Positions 1-7,109 of a stretch of 7,801 bases of DNA are shown here, one piece after another. The notes under the pieces are model-generated. The model had not been told where the DNA came from and did no database searches. It saw nothing but the letters and a program-made list of their open reading frames with translations. The position numbers and the translations under genes are program-made. Source of the stretch: Lachnospiraceae bacterium (lineage in GTDB: Bacteria > Bacillota > Clostridia > Lachnospirales > Lachnospiraceae); NCBI GenBank assembly GCA_014804185.1, contig JAAVAG010000016.1:1-7801 (forward strand), written 5' to 3'. Numbering within the stretch: position 1 is the stretch's first letter; each line of letters starts with the position of its first letter.

Positions 1-140
1 GAGATCTGGTCTGCTACAGCGGACACGTGGCGCTCTACGTGGGAGGCGGATACGTGGTGCATGCCAGTTCTCCCAAGGCTGGCATTAAAGTCAGCAAGGC
101 AACCTATAAAAAGATTTTGTCGGTGAGAAGAATTCTCTGA
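1..140 (+). CDS. NlpC/P60-family cell-wall endopeptidase, C-terminal fragment
   Basis: The gene enters from the left edge; the first complete codon is at base 3 and the stop is TGA at 138-140, leaving 45 residues. The fragment starts (G)DLVCYSGHVALYVGGG, continues YVVHASSPKAG and ends KILSVRRIL. This is the C-terminal half of an NlpC/P60 papain-like fold: the His of GHVALYV is the expected catalytic histidine and the His of VVHA the third polar residue of the triad. The catalytic Cys lies upstream of the window. The family cleaves peptide stems of peptidoglycan, usually outside the cell, and often carries SH3b or coiled-coil domains upstream, which cannot be seen here. The gene is closed by its own terminator at 176-211, so it is not co-transcribed with the pullulanase. 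The family call is firm; the exact substrate is not. Confidence 0.85.
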   Translation, partial: DLVCYSGHVALYVGGGYVVHASSPKAGIKVSKATYKKILSVRRIL

Positions 141-175
141 TGTCTCCAAAAGTGTGTTTTATATAATAAAATTTT

Positions 176-211
176 ACAGCGTGCAGCGGTGGGCGGCACG
201 CTGTTTTTTTT
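176..211 (+). terminator. Intrinsic terminator after the NlpC/P60 gene
   Basis: A 9-pair perfect stem (ACAGCGTGC at 176-184 with GCACGCTGT at 196-204) and an 11-base loop are followed at once by a run of eight T (204-211). It lies 36 bases after the stop codon and separates the peptidase gene from the pullulanase promoter. Confidence 0.9.
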
Positions 212-218
212 GACTGAT

Positions 219-236
219 AACGAAAAAGAACGAAAA
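219..236 (+). repeat. Direct repeat AACGAAAA x2 upstream of the pullulanase promoter
   Basis: AACGAAAA occurs at 219-226 and again at 229-236, exactly one helical turn (10 bases) apart, between the preceding terminator and the -35 box. Together with the oppositely oriented TTTCG pair at 307-323 it looks like a regulator binding site. The regulator is unknown; an A-rich UP-element contribution is an alternative explanation. Confidence 0.45.
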
Positions 237-267
237 TATTATGATGATAATCAAACACTGTTATTAC

Positions 268-296
268 TTTACATTTACCAGAAAATGTGGTATTAT
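268..296 (+). promoter_or_regulatory. Sigma-A type promoter of the pullulanase gene
   Basis: A -35 box TTTACA (268-273) and a -10 box TATTAT (291-296) are separated by 17 bases. The spacer ends TGG, giving an extended -10 (TGn). Transcription should start near 303, giving a leader of about 40 bases before the ATG at 342. The A/T-rich stretch upstream (about 223-265) could act as an UP element. Confidence 0.75.
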
Positions 297-306
297 TTCA
301 ATAAAT

Positions 307-323
307 AGTTTCGAAAAGTTTCG
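307..323 (+). repeat. Direct repeat AGTTTCG x2 in the pullulanase 5' leader
   Basis: AGTTTCG occurs at 307-313 and 317-323, again with a 10-base period, just downstream of the predicted transcription start. The core TTTCG is the reverse complement of the CGAAA in the 219-236 pair, and 309-316 is the palindrome TTTCGAAA. The position from about +5 to +21 would suit a repressor that blocks promoter clearance or loops to the upstream pair; this is inference. Confidence 0.45.
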
Positions 324-328
324 CAAAT

Positions 329-333
329 GGAGG
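329..333 (+). promoter_or_regulatory. Ribosome binding site that sets the pullulanase start
   Basis: GGAGG at 329-333 lies 8 bases before the ATG at 342. The in-frame ATG at 327 overlaps this site and has no Shine-Dalgarno of its own, so the start at 342 is preferred. The protein then begins MRMKKKAGAFF, a normal signal-peptide n-region. Confidence 0.85.
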
Positions 334-341
334 AAGTGGAA

Positions 342-3071
342 ATGAGGATGAAAAAAAAGGCAGGGGCATTCTTTCTGGCGGCGCTGCTGATGATGGCGTC
401 TGTGCTGGCGGTATTTGCGGACGCGGTGCCCGTGAGCGCGGAAGAGCCATTGACGCTGAAGCTGCATTATCACAGAGAGGACGGCAATTATGACGGCTGG
501 GATGTCTGGCTCTGGGAAATCGGCGGAGAAGGCGGCGGTTTTCCTTTTGCGGAGGAAGACGGCGAGATGGTGGCGACGAAAGTGATTACGCCCGGAGTCA
601 CCAGCGTGGGCTTTATTGTCCGCACGGAGGACTGGACAAAGGACTTTGACGGGGATCAGTTTATTGATATCTCGGAGATGATATCGGGTACCGTGCATGT
701 CTATGTGGAATCCGGTGTGGAGGGCTTTGACAAAGAGTACGGTGACGACGCCGTCATCGGAACCAGGCTGAAAACGGCTGTCTATAACAATGACGGCACC
801 CTGACGGTGACCATGACGGGCGAGATTGAATCGGATCCGGGCAGCGCCTTTTCCGTTATGGGAAAGGAAGGGGAGATCGGAATTACCGGTGTGACGGCGG
901 GAAGTGATTATACCTATACTGTGACGCTGGACGCACTGCTGGACGCGTTCCAAAAATATACCATCATATACGACGGCTCCGAATATGCCGTCAAGATTCC
1001 GAGTGTGTATTCCACCCCGGAGTTTGAGGCGGAGTTTACATACACAGGGGACGATCTGGGAGCGGTGTGGAGCAAAGAATCTACGAGTTTCCGGGTGTGG
1101 GCTCCTACGGCGGAGTCTGTCAGCGTGAAGCTGTATGAATCCGGCAACAGCGCCGGGCGGGATGTGATCGATGAGATTGAGATGAAGCCTGATGTAAACG
1201 GAACCTGGACGGTAAAAAAAGAGGGAGATTTAAACGGTGTTTACTACACATACTGTGTGGTGCTTGACGGGGCAAAGTCTGAGGTATGCGATCCCTATGC
1301 GAGAACAACGGGACTTGGCGGTACAAGAGCCATGGTTATCGATCTGGACGGAACGGATCCGGAGGGATGGGACAGCGACGTGAATCCGCATGCCGGGGAG
1401 AGCATCAATGACGCCGTGATCTATGAACTGCATGTACGCGACCTGTCCGCAGGCAAAGATTCCGGCATTGTCAATGCGGGAAAATTCCTGGGACTGACGG
1501 AGACGGGAACCAAAACCCCGGGCGGCGTGTCCACCGGTCTGGATCATATGAAAGAACTGGGCGTGACTCATCTGCATCTGCTTCCGATCTATGATTTTGG
1601 CTCTGTGGAGGAGACTCTCACAGTGGGAAATCCTTTTAACTGGGGATATGATCCGGTCAACTACAATGTACCTGAGGGTTCTTATTCCACGGATCCCTAT
1701 CACGGAGAGGCCCGTGTAAAAGAACTGAAACAGACGGTGAAAGTGCTCCATGACAACGGAATCAGCGTAGTTATGGATGTGGTCTACAATCATGTGCAGG
1801 ATTCCTCGTCTTTCTGCTTCAATAAGCTTGTGCCGGGATATTTCTCCCGTATTGACGACGAGGGCATCTATTCCAACGGTTCCGGCTGCGGAAACGACAC
1901 GGCGTCCGAGCGGGCGATGGTAAAGAAGTATATTGTGGATTCCGTCTGCTATTGGGCGGATGAGTATCATATCGACGGATTTCGCTTCGATCTTGTGGGA
2001 CTTCTGGATACCGAGACGGTTAACGAGATCATAGAGCAGGTGCACAAGGATCATCCGGATGTGATTTTTTACGGAGAGGGCTGGACCATGTCCACTTCGA
2101 TGACCAAGGAAGGCTATACCATGGCGACGCAGCAGAACGCGAAAGAGACGCCGGGGTTTGCCTACTTTAACGATACGATCCGCGACGGGCTGAAAGGGAG
2201 CGTGTTCGACGATACGGATCCGGGATACGCATCCGGCAAGACCGGTATGGAGGAGATCATTGCCCGCTGTTTTCTGGGGGCGGACACCTGGTGTCCTGCG
2301 CCGTCCCAGACGGTGAACTATGCATCCTGCCATGACAATCTGACATTGTACGATCATCTGCAGACAGCGAGGCCGGAAGCCGGGCAGGAGGAACTTGTGA
2401 AGATGAACAAGCTTGCCGCCGCAGTATATATGACGGCCCAGGGGGTACCTTTTATGCAGGCGGGCGAGGAGATGCTGCGCACAAAGGTGAATGAGGACGG
2501 TTCCTTTAACTCCAACAGCTACAATGCCACGGATGAGGTCAACAGTCTGAAGTGGACGGATCTGGAAAATGAAGTCTATGCGGATGTCTATGCGTATTAT
2601 CAGGGATTGATTGCTTTCCGCAAAGCCCATGGGGCGCTTCGTCTTGGCACAGCCGGGGAGGTTGCCTCCGCTGTCAGCCGGGTGGAAGGACTGGATGCCA
2701 ACGTACTTGCCTTTGACATACAGGGCGGTATGGACGGCGAGACGGCGGATGAAATATTTATCGTATTTAACGCCAATGTAGCGGAGACAACAGTGGCTCT
2801 CCCGGAGGGAAGCTGGAACGTATATGTGAACGGAGAGAGAGCCGGAGTCACGGTGCTGGATACCGTGACAGACGGAAGTGTCACGGTAAGCCCGGTTTCC
2901 GCCATGGTGCTGGTGCGTGAGAGTGCGCAGGCGTCTGTGTCTGCAACTGCCGTGTCGGGAGAAGAGAGCAGCAACACAGGACTGGTCATCGGCATTGCGG
3001 CAGCGGCCGTTTTGATTGCGGGCATCGGATGCTTTGCGGCTCTGCACGGAAAGAAAAATAAAAAGGCATAA
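342..3071 (+). CDS. pulA: Secreted, membrane-anchored type I pullulanase (GH13_14)
   Basis: 909 residues from ATG 342. Pullulanase hydrolyses alpha-1,6 branch linkages in pullulan, starch and glycogen fragments. A signal peptide covers residues 1-33 (MRMKKK, hydrophobic core, VSA cleavage site). A CBM41 starch-binding domain follows at about 37-135 (HYHREDGNYDGWDVWLW), then a beta-sandwich at about 145-222, a CBM48-like domain at about 238-325 (FRVWAPTAESV) and the GH13 barrel from about 355. The type I pullulanase signature NWGYDP is at 433-438 and GH13 region I DVVYNH at 479-484. The nucleophile is Asp550 (GFRFD), the acid/base Glu579 (YGEGW) and the stabiliser Asp665 (SCHDN); all are intact. 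A C-terminal beta-sandwich is followed by a hydrophobic segment at about 880-901 and a KKNKKA tail. SSNTG just before it resembles a sortase signal, but with no LPXTG a plain membrane anchor is likelier. The gene has its own promoter and terminator, so it is monocistronic. Confidence 0.95.
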   Translation: MRMKKKAGAFFLAALLMMASVLAVFADAVPVSAEEPLTLKLHYHREDGNYDGWDVWLWEIGGEGGGFPFAEEDGEMVATKVITPGVTSVGFIVRTEDWTKDFDGDQFIDISEMISGTVHVYVESGVEGFDKEYGDDAVIGTRLKTAVYNNDGTLTVTMTGEIESDPGSAFSVMGKEGEIGITGVTAGSDYTYTVTLDALLDAFQKYTIIYDGSEYAVKIPSVYSTPEFEAEFTYTGDDLGAVWSKESTSFRVWAPTAESVSVKLYESGNSAGRDVIDEIEMKPDVNGTWTVKKEGDLNGVYYTYCVVLDGAKSEVCDPYARTTGLGGTRAMVIDLDGTDPEGWDSDVNPHAGESINDAVIYELHVRDLSAGKDSGIVNAGKFLGLTETGTKTPGGVSTGLDHMKELGVTHLHLLPIYDFGSVEETLTVGNPFNWGYDPVNYNVPEGSYSTDPYHGEARVKELKQTVKVLHDNGISVVMDVVYNHVQDSSSFCFNKLVPGYFSRIDDEGIYSNGSGCGNDTASERAMVKKYIVDSVCYWADEYHIDGFRFDLVGLLDTETVNEIIEQVHKDHPDVIFYGEGWTMSTSMTKEGYTMATQQNAKETPGFAYFNDTIRDGLKGSVFDDTDPGYASGKTGMEEIIARCFLGADTWCPAPSQTVNYASCHDNLTLYDHLQTARPEAGQEELVKMNKLAAAVYMTAQGVPFMQAGEEMLRTKVNEDGSFNSNSYNATDEVNSLKWTDLENEVYADVYAYYQGLIAFRKAHGALRLGTAGEVASAVSRVEGLDANVLAFDIQGGMDGETADEIFIVFNANVAETTVALPEGSWNVYVNGERAGVTVLDTVTDGSVTVSPVSAMVLVRESAQASVSATAVSGEESSNTGLVIGIAAAAVLIAGIGCFAALHGKKNKKA

Positions 3072-3083
3072 TAGATGACAGGG

Positions 3084-3128
3084 GAAGCCTTTCACGGCAG
3101 AATACATCGTGAGGGGCTTCTTTTTGTT
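3084..3128 (+). terminator. Intrinsic terminator after the pullulanase gene
   Basis: A 13-pair stem (3084-3096 with 3108-3120; GAAGCC pairs with GGCTTC, and two G-U pairs lie inside) encloses an 11-base loop. It is followed by TTTTTGTTT at 3121-3129. It starts 12 bases after the pullulanase stop. There is no matching T-run for the other strand, so it acts in one direction. Confidence 0.9.
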
Positions 3129-3170
3129 TGCCTGGCATGGGCGAATTCTTATGAATTGCAAATGTCTTTG

Positions 3171-3199
3171 TTGTAGTGCGGCCCGCTATTTGTTATACT
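3171..3199 (+). promoter_or_regulatory. Promoter of the tldD-tldE-fucosidase operon
   Basis: TATACT at 3194-3199 is preceded by TGT, an extended -10. TTGTAG at 3171-3176 sits 17 bases upstream as a weak -35 that keeps only TTG; the extended -10 would compensate. The start would be near 3206, leaving a leader of about 34 bases before the ATG at 3240. Confidence 0.6.
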
Positions 3200-3227
3200 G
3201 GAAGAAACAGGCCATGAAATGTCAGAC

Positions 3228-3233
3228 AGGAGG
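3228..3233 (+). promoter_or_regulatory. Ribosome binding site that sets the tldD start
   Basis: AGGAGG at 3228-3233 lies 6 bases before the ATG at 3240. The in-frame ATG at 3219 is upstream of this site and has none of its own, so the shorter protein starting MKVKSSAYL is chosen. Confidence 0.85.
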
Positions 3234-3239
3234 AAAGAA

Positions 3240-4670
3240 ATGAAAGTAAAATCAAGTGCGTATCTCAGTGAGATAAAACCGGTGCTGCTCAGCCTGAGGG
3301 ACCGGCTGCTGGAGGAATACCCGTATGTATCCATTCTGGCGACGGATTCTGTGGCCCGGCAGTATTCCGTATCCAGGACGGTTACATCCGTCGGTATGAC
3401 CGGTATGATGTCAGGCAGAGGATTTGTGGTGAAAGTCTATGACGGTTCCGGCTATGGGGAGTATTCCTTTAACGAGATTTCGCAGGAGCATATAGAGGGG
3501 ATTGCCCTGAAGATCAGAGAGGGACTGATCCCCATGGCAGAGCAGCTTCCGGAGGGAGTCTCCAGAAGCGTTTATGCCATGCTGGAGGATGAGCCGATGG
3601 ATTTTACGGGCAGTACGGAGTATGAGATCGATCCGCAGGAATATGGCGACGAAGCGATTCTGCGGGAACTGACCGAGATCAGCGAGACAGGCAGGGCTTA
3701 CAGTGAGAAAGTGCTGGACTGCGGCGTTTTTGTCAATTACCAGAAATACAGCAAGCTTTTTCTCTCGAGAAACCGCACGATGGAGCAGAACGTGATGTGG
3801 ATGGCAGGGGGCTTCAGCGTGATGGCTTCCAGGGGGGAGGAGATCAAGCGCAGTTACCGGAGTTTTTCCAATCTGGGCGGCGCGGAGGTCCTGTCCAGAA
3901 TGAAAGACGGTGTGTGCGACACGGCCAGGGTGGCGCTGGAACTTTTGGATAGTCAGCCCATTACACCGGGAGAGTACACATGTGTCTGCGCGCCGGAGGT
4001 GACAGGCATGATCGTGCATGAGGCGTTCGGGCATGGTGTGGAGATGGATATGTTTGTGAAAGACAGGGCGCAGGCCAGAAAGTTTATCGACAGACAGGTT
4101 GCCTCCGAACTGGTCACCATGCATGACGGCGGGGCGGCCGCCAGGGAAGTGGCATCCTATTTCTTTGACGACGAGGGCGTGCCGGCGAAAGATACGGTGG
4201 TGATTGACCACGGTATCCTGAAAGCGGGGATCAGCGATGCCCAGTCCGCCATGTACCTTGGAACGGCTCCTACCGGCAACGGCAGGAGGGAGAGTTATCA
4301 GCGCAAAGCCTATACCAGGATGACCAATACTTTTTTTGAGGGCGGCAGCGATAAAGTGGAGGATATGATCGCCTCCATCCCCTATGGATTTTTGCTGGAA
4401 GAGCCGTCCAGCGGCATGGAGGACCCGAAAAACTGGGGAATCCAGTGTATGGTCAGCATAGCCAGGGAGATCCGGGACGGGAAACTTACCGGGCGGATTT
4501 TCTCGCCTGTGGTGCTCACGGGATATGTGCCTGATCTGCTGAAGTCTATCAGTATGGTTTCGGAGAAAGTGGAACTCGGCGGTGGCGGCATGTGCGGCAA
4601 GGGATACAAGGAATGGGTGAAAGTGTCTGACGGAGGTCCGTATATCAAGGCCAGAATACGTCTTGGATAA
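3240..4670 (+). CDS. tldD: TldD-type zinc metalloprotease subunit
   Basis: 476 residues from ATG 3240, typical length for TldD (peptidase family U62). The catalytic motif HExxxH is present as HEAFGHGVEMD (His260, Glu261, His265), with a further conserved segment GNGRRESYQRKAYTRMTNTF at about 346-365. The glycine-rich GGGGMCGKG holds Cys452, the expected additional metal ligand near the C terminus. In the studied family, TldD and TldE form a cytoplasmic heterodimer in which TldD is catalytic and unfolded peptides are threaded into a closed chamber; E. coli TldD/E matures microcin B17 and degrades the antitoxin CcdA. Here the TldE partner follows 93 bases downstream. No candidate peptide precursor is visible between the genes or upstream, so the substrate is open: it may be a housekeeping peptide or one encoded elsewhere. 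No signal peptide is seen, so it should act in the cytoplasm. Confidence 0.92.
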   Translation: MKVKSSAYLSEIKPVLLSLRDRLLEEYPYVSILATDSVARQYSVSRTVTSVGMTGMMSGRGFVVKVYDGSGYGEYSFNEISQEHIEGIALKIREGLIPMAEQLPEGVSRSVYAMLEDEPMDFTGSTEYEIDPQEYGDEAILRELTEISETGRAYSEKVLDCGVFVNYQKYSKLFLSRNRTMEQNVMWMAGGFSVMASRGEEIKRSYRSFSNLGGAEVLSRMKDGVCDTARVALELLDSQPITPGEYTCVCAPEVTGMIVHEAFGHGVEMDMFVKDRAQARKFIDRQVASELVTMHDGGAAAREVASYFFDDEGVPAKDTVVIDHGILKAGISDAQSAMYLGTAPTGNGRRESYQRKAYTRMTNTFFEGGSDKVEDMIASIPYGFLLEEPSSGMEDPKNWGIQCMVSIAREIRDGKLTGRIFSPVVLTGYVPDLLKSISMVSEKVELGGGGMCGKGYKEWVKVSDGGPYIKARIRLG

Positions 4671-4722
4671 TGGAAACCGGATCACGTTCGCGCAGAAGCA
4701 GCACAGACAAAAAGAAACAAAG

Positions 4723-4746
4723 ACCGCCAGATTGATATTGGGCGGT
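4723..4746 (+). other. Small inverted repeat upstream of tldE
   Basis: ACCGCC (4723-4728) and GGCGGT (4741-4746) form a 6-pair hairpin with a 12-base loop between tldD and tldE. No T-run follows, so it is not a terminator. It ends 8 bases before the tldE ribosome binding site and might stabilise mRNA or tune translation. The rest of the 93-base gap (4671-4763) is A-rich and shows no gene. Confidence 0.4.
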
Positions 4747-4763
4747 ACGGAAATGAGGCAGAG

Positions 4764-6068
4764 ATGACAGAGAAGATATTATCCGCACTGAAAGCGTGCG
4801 GAGCGCAAATTTATCAGATCACTGAGACGAAAGAGGAGTCGGCGGAACTTTTCTTTATCCGCAGATCCCTTGACATGAAACGCCTGAAAGAGGTGCATCA
4901 GGCGTCCGTGACGGTATACAGGCAGTTTGGAGAGGGCGAGGGACGCATGCTGGGGTCGGCAACGGTGCAGCTGCAGGACAGCTTTACGGTAAAGCAGATG
5001 GAAGAGATGCTGAGAGACGCTCTGTATGCAGCGGGATTTGTAAAAAATAAATATTATGAACTGTATCAGGGAGCACAGGAAGCGCCGGATGCGGAGAAGA
5101 AAGCAAAGGGCCTGCAGGAGAATCCCCCGTCAGAGCAATCGCTTTCGGAACTGGCGCAGTGTTATGCCCGGGCGATGTTTGCGGAGGATACACAGGAAGA
5201 TGTGTTTTTAAATTCCGCGGAGATTTTTGCCGGCAGGACAACCTGCCGTATCCTGAATTCCCGGGGCGTGGATGTAAGTTATGTGAAAAGCCGGGTAAAC
5301 GGGGAATTTGTGGCGCAGTGCACGGCCGGGCAGGATGTGGAGACCTATCAGCATTTCGCGTATGAGGATATGAATACCCAGGCGCTGCAAAAGAAAGTAA
5401 GAGAAACGCTGGAAATGACCCGGGCCAGAGCCTGTGCGGTATCGGCGCCGCCTGCAGGGGAATATCGTGTGATCCTCTCCGGTTCTTATGTGAAGCAGAT
5501 TTTTAACTATTACATCAACCGCTCCGCTTCCGGAATGATTTATCCGAAGTACTCCACTTTCCAAACCGGATGCGATGTGCAGGGAGAAGAAGTGCAGGGA
5601 GAGCGGATCAATCTGACCCTGAAAGCCACTGTGCCCTACAGCGGCGAGGGAATTCCTATGAAAGACCGGGAATTGATCCGGGACGGAAAGCTTCAGTTGA
5701 TCCATGGAGGCAACCGTTTTGCATACTACCTGAGTCTGGAGCCGACGGGAGAGTATCGGGGATGCAGGGCGCCGGAGGGGAGCGTATCTCTGGAGGAAAT
5801 GAAGCGCGATCCTTATCTGGAGGTTGTGAATTTTTCCGATTTTCAGATGGACAGCTACAGCGGACATTTTGGCGGAGAGATCCGGCTGGCGTTTCTCTAT
5901 GACGGAGAGCGGAAGATTCCGGTTACGGGCGGTTCCATCAACGGAACGATTTTGGAGGCGCAGAAGCATCTGATGTTTTCCAGAGAAATGCAGACGGAAG
6001 AGGACTTTGAAGGACCTGCCGCTGTGTGTCTGGGAACGGTCAAAGTGGCAGGGAGCGAGGCTGTCTGA
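4764..6068 (+). CDS. tldE: TldE/PmbA-type non-catalytic metalloprotease subunit
   Basis: 434 residues. It is a TldD/PmbA-family protein without HExxxH. In the region where TldD has the motif it reads GEYRVILSGSYVKQIFNYY (about 232-250), the usual situation for TldE. Family-like segments follow at about 300-330 (MKDRELIRDGKL, then IHGGNRFAYYLSLEPTGEYRG) and near the C terminus (FGGEIRLAFLYDGERKIPVTGGSINGTILE, about 369-398), which match the closing beta-structure of TldE proteins. Its role would be to form the heterodimer with TldD and complete the proteolytic chamber. The ATG at 4764 follows a modest site, GAGG at 4755-4758, spaced 5 bases. The partner lies immediately upstream and the fucosidase starts 34 bases downstream, so co-transcription is likely. 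It diverges more from textbook TldE than the partner does from TldD, so the family call is a little less firm. Confidence 0.85.
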   Translation: MTEKILSALKACGAQIYQITETKEESAELFFIRRSLDMKRLKEVHQASVTVYRQFGEGEGRMLGSATVQLQDSFTVKQMEEMLRDALYAAGFVKNKYYELYQGAQEAPDAEKKAKGLQENPPSEQSLSELAQCYARAMFAEDTQEDVFLNSAEIFAGRTTCRILNSRGVDVSYVKSRVNGEFVAQCTAGQDVETYQHFAYEDMNTQALQKKVRETLEMTRARACAVSAPPAGEYRVILSGSYVKQIFNYYINRSASGMIYPKYSTFQTGCDVQGEEVQGERINLTLKATVPYSGEGIPMKDRELIRDGKLQLIHGGNRFAYYLSLEPTGEYRGCRAPEGSVSLEEMKRDPYLEVVNFSDFQMDSYSGHFGGEIRLAFLYDGERKIPVTGGSINGTILEAQKHLMFSREMQTEEDFEGPAAVCLGTVKVAGSEAV

Positions 6069-6087
6069 GAAAATTACATTTTATAAC

Positions 6088-6093
6088 GGGAGG
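6088..6093 (+). promoter_or_regulatory. Ribosome binding site that sets the fucosidase start
   Basis: GGGAGG at 6088-6093 lies 9 bases before the ATG at 6103. The same frame is open back to an ATG at 6007 inside tldE, but that start has no binding site and would add 32 residues (MKDLPLCVW...) that look unlike the family. The start at 6103 is therefore used. Confidence 0.85.
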
Positions 6094-6102
6094 CAAAAGT
6101 AT

Positions 6103-7071
6103 ATGCGTACTCTGGAAAATCTGCAAAAAGAATTTATCAATTTGAGGCTGGGTACATTTATTCATTTTAACAGCGCGACAATGCAGTTTCATACCGGAGA
6201 GATAAAAGACTGGGAGTTTGATCATGAAAACGGCAAAAGTCCGAGACTCTATCCCTTTGCGGAAAAGGACTGGAATCCGCAAAATCCGGACTGCGCGCAA
6301 TGGGCTGCCGCTGCCAGGAGCAGCGGATGCCGTTTTGCGGCGCTGACCGCCAAGCATCATGAGGGATTTGCGCTGTGGCCCACGGCGTATTCGGAGCACA
6401 GCGTGAAAAACGGAACCAATAAGACGGATGTGGTGGCGGCATATCTGAAAGCATTCCGGGAGGCCGGAATTGCGGCAGGACTTTATTTTTCCATTCTGGA
6501 TCTGACGGCAGGGATCGGCCGCCGGTCCTGCACAGAGAAGCAGAAAGAAATGATAAAGGGGCAGATAACGGAACTGCTCACCCATTACGGCGAGATTCCG
6601 TTTCTTATCGTGGACGGATGGAATGCTCCCTGGGGAGGGCCGTCCTATGACATGCTGCCTTTTGAAGAGATCGACGGACTGGTCAAGTTGCTCCAGCCAA
6701 ACTGTCTTCTGGCCAATATCGGCTGCACGGAGGGAATCGAAAATACGGATATCGTATTTTTTGAAAACGGCGCCGGACAGGAGATAACAGCGGGTTTCGA
6801 GGGACCGGGTGTTCTCTGTCAGAAATTTACCGGTACCTGGTTCTGGCGGGAGGAGGATCCTGAGACAAAGACGGCGTCTGCCGAGTGGGCGGCCGGACTT
6901 TTGAAGAAATGTAATGCAGTCAACGTCAATCTGATGCTGAATATCTCACCCAATAAAGAGGGACGAATGGATGAGAATCTGGCAGCGGCATTCAGCAGTT
7001 TCGGAGAATTACAGAAAACTGCCGCGCCTTTGCAGGAGATCCCGGCGGGATGGCTGAAAAGAAAGAAATAA
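6103..7071 (+). CDS. Short intracellular GH29 alpha-L-fucosidase
   Basis: 322 residues from ATG 6103. GH29 enzymes release terminal alpha-L-fucose with retention. Family segments appear in order: GTFIHFN (17-23), corresponding to the usual GxFIHWG; DWNPQNPDCAQWAAAARSSGCRFAALTAKHHEGFALWP (about 56-93); DVVAAYLKAFREAGIAAGLYFSILD (109-133); and ELLTHYGEIPFLIVDGW (157-173), whose Asp171 sits where the GH29 nucleophile is expected (usual motif LWFDG). TWFW (245-248) and NVNLMLNISPNKEGRMDENL (274-293) match the end of the barrel. The protein stops soon after, so the C-terminal beta-sandwich of classic GH29 enzymes (usually well over 400 residues) is missing. There is no signal peptide, so it would act on imported fucosides. 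KHHEGF replaces the common KHHDGF. It follows tldE by 34 bases. The acid/base cannot be assigned from sequence alone; linkage specificity and a fucosidase-like side activity remain open. Confidence 0.85.
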   Translation: MRTLENLQKEFINLRLGTFIHFNSATMQFHTGEIKDWEFDHENGKSPRLYPFAEKDWNPQNPDCAQWAAAARSSGCRFAALTAKHHEGFALWPTAYSEHSVKNGTNKTDVVAAYLKAFREAGIAAGLYFSILDLTAGIGRRSCTEKQKEMIKGQITELLTHYGEIPFLIVDGWNAPWGGPSYDMLPFEEIDGLVKLLQPNCLLANIGCTEGIENTDIVFFENGAGQEITAGFEGPGVLCQKFTGTWFWREEDPETKTASAEWAAGLLKKCNAVNVNLMLNISPNKEGRMDENLAAAFSSFGELQKTAAPLQEIPAGWLKRKK

Positions 7072-7109
7072 AGATTTACTGCCTGCGGCGGGGAAAAGGA
7101 GGTACCCTG

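Noticed and set aside
162..167. Perfect TATAAT between the NlpC/P60 stop and its terminator.
   Set aside because: No recognisable -35 lies 15-19 bases upstream, and any transcript would meet the terminator at 176-211 almost at once. It probably reflects the A/T-rich spacer.
1230..3161. Long (643-codon) open frame on the minus strand across the pullulanase gene.
   Set aside because: The plus strand encodes a complete pullulanase with all catalytic residues. The minus-strand product is His/Arg-rich, has no recognisable domain and no ribosome binding site; it is a shadow of codon bias.
3214..3243. Nine-codon frame MKCQTGGKK whose stop overlaps the tldD start (ATGA).
   Set aside because: The predicted transcription start near 3206 leaves no room for a ribosome binding site, none is seen, and the peptide does not resemble a TldD/E-processed precursor.
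3411..4685. Minus-strand 424-codon open frame across tldD.
   Set aside because: Same reasoning: tldD is intact in the opposite strand, and the antisense product has no family motif or start signal.
4753..4767. Four-codon frame MRQR overlapping the tldE start.
   Set aside because: Little Shine-Dalgarno support for its ATG; the GAGG inside it serves tldE. Likely chance.
6007..6102. 32-residue N-terminal extension of the fucosidase starting inside tldE.
   Set aside because: No ribosome binding site at 6007, whereas GGGAGG at 6088 is well spaced for the ATG at 6103; the extension is tldE sequence in another frame.
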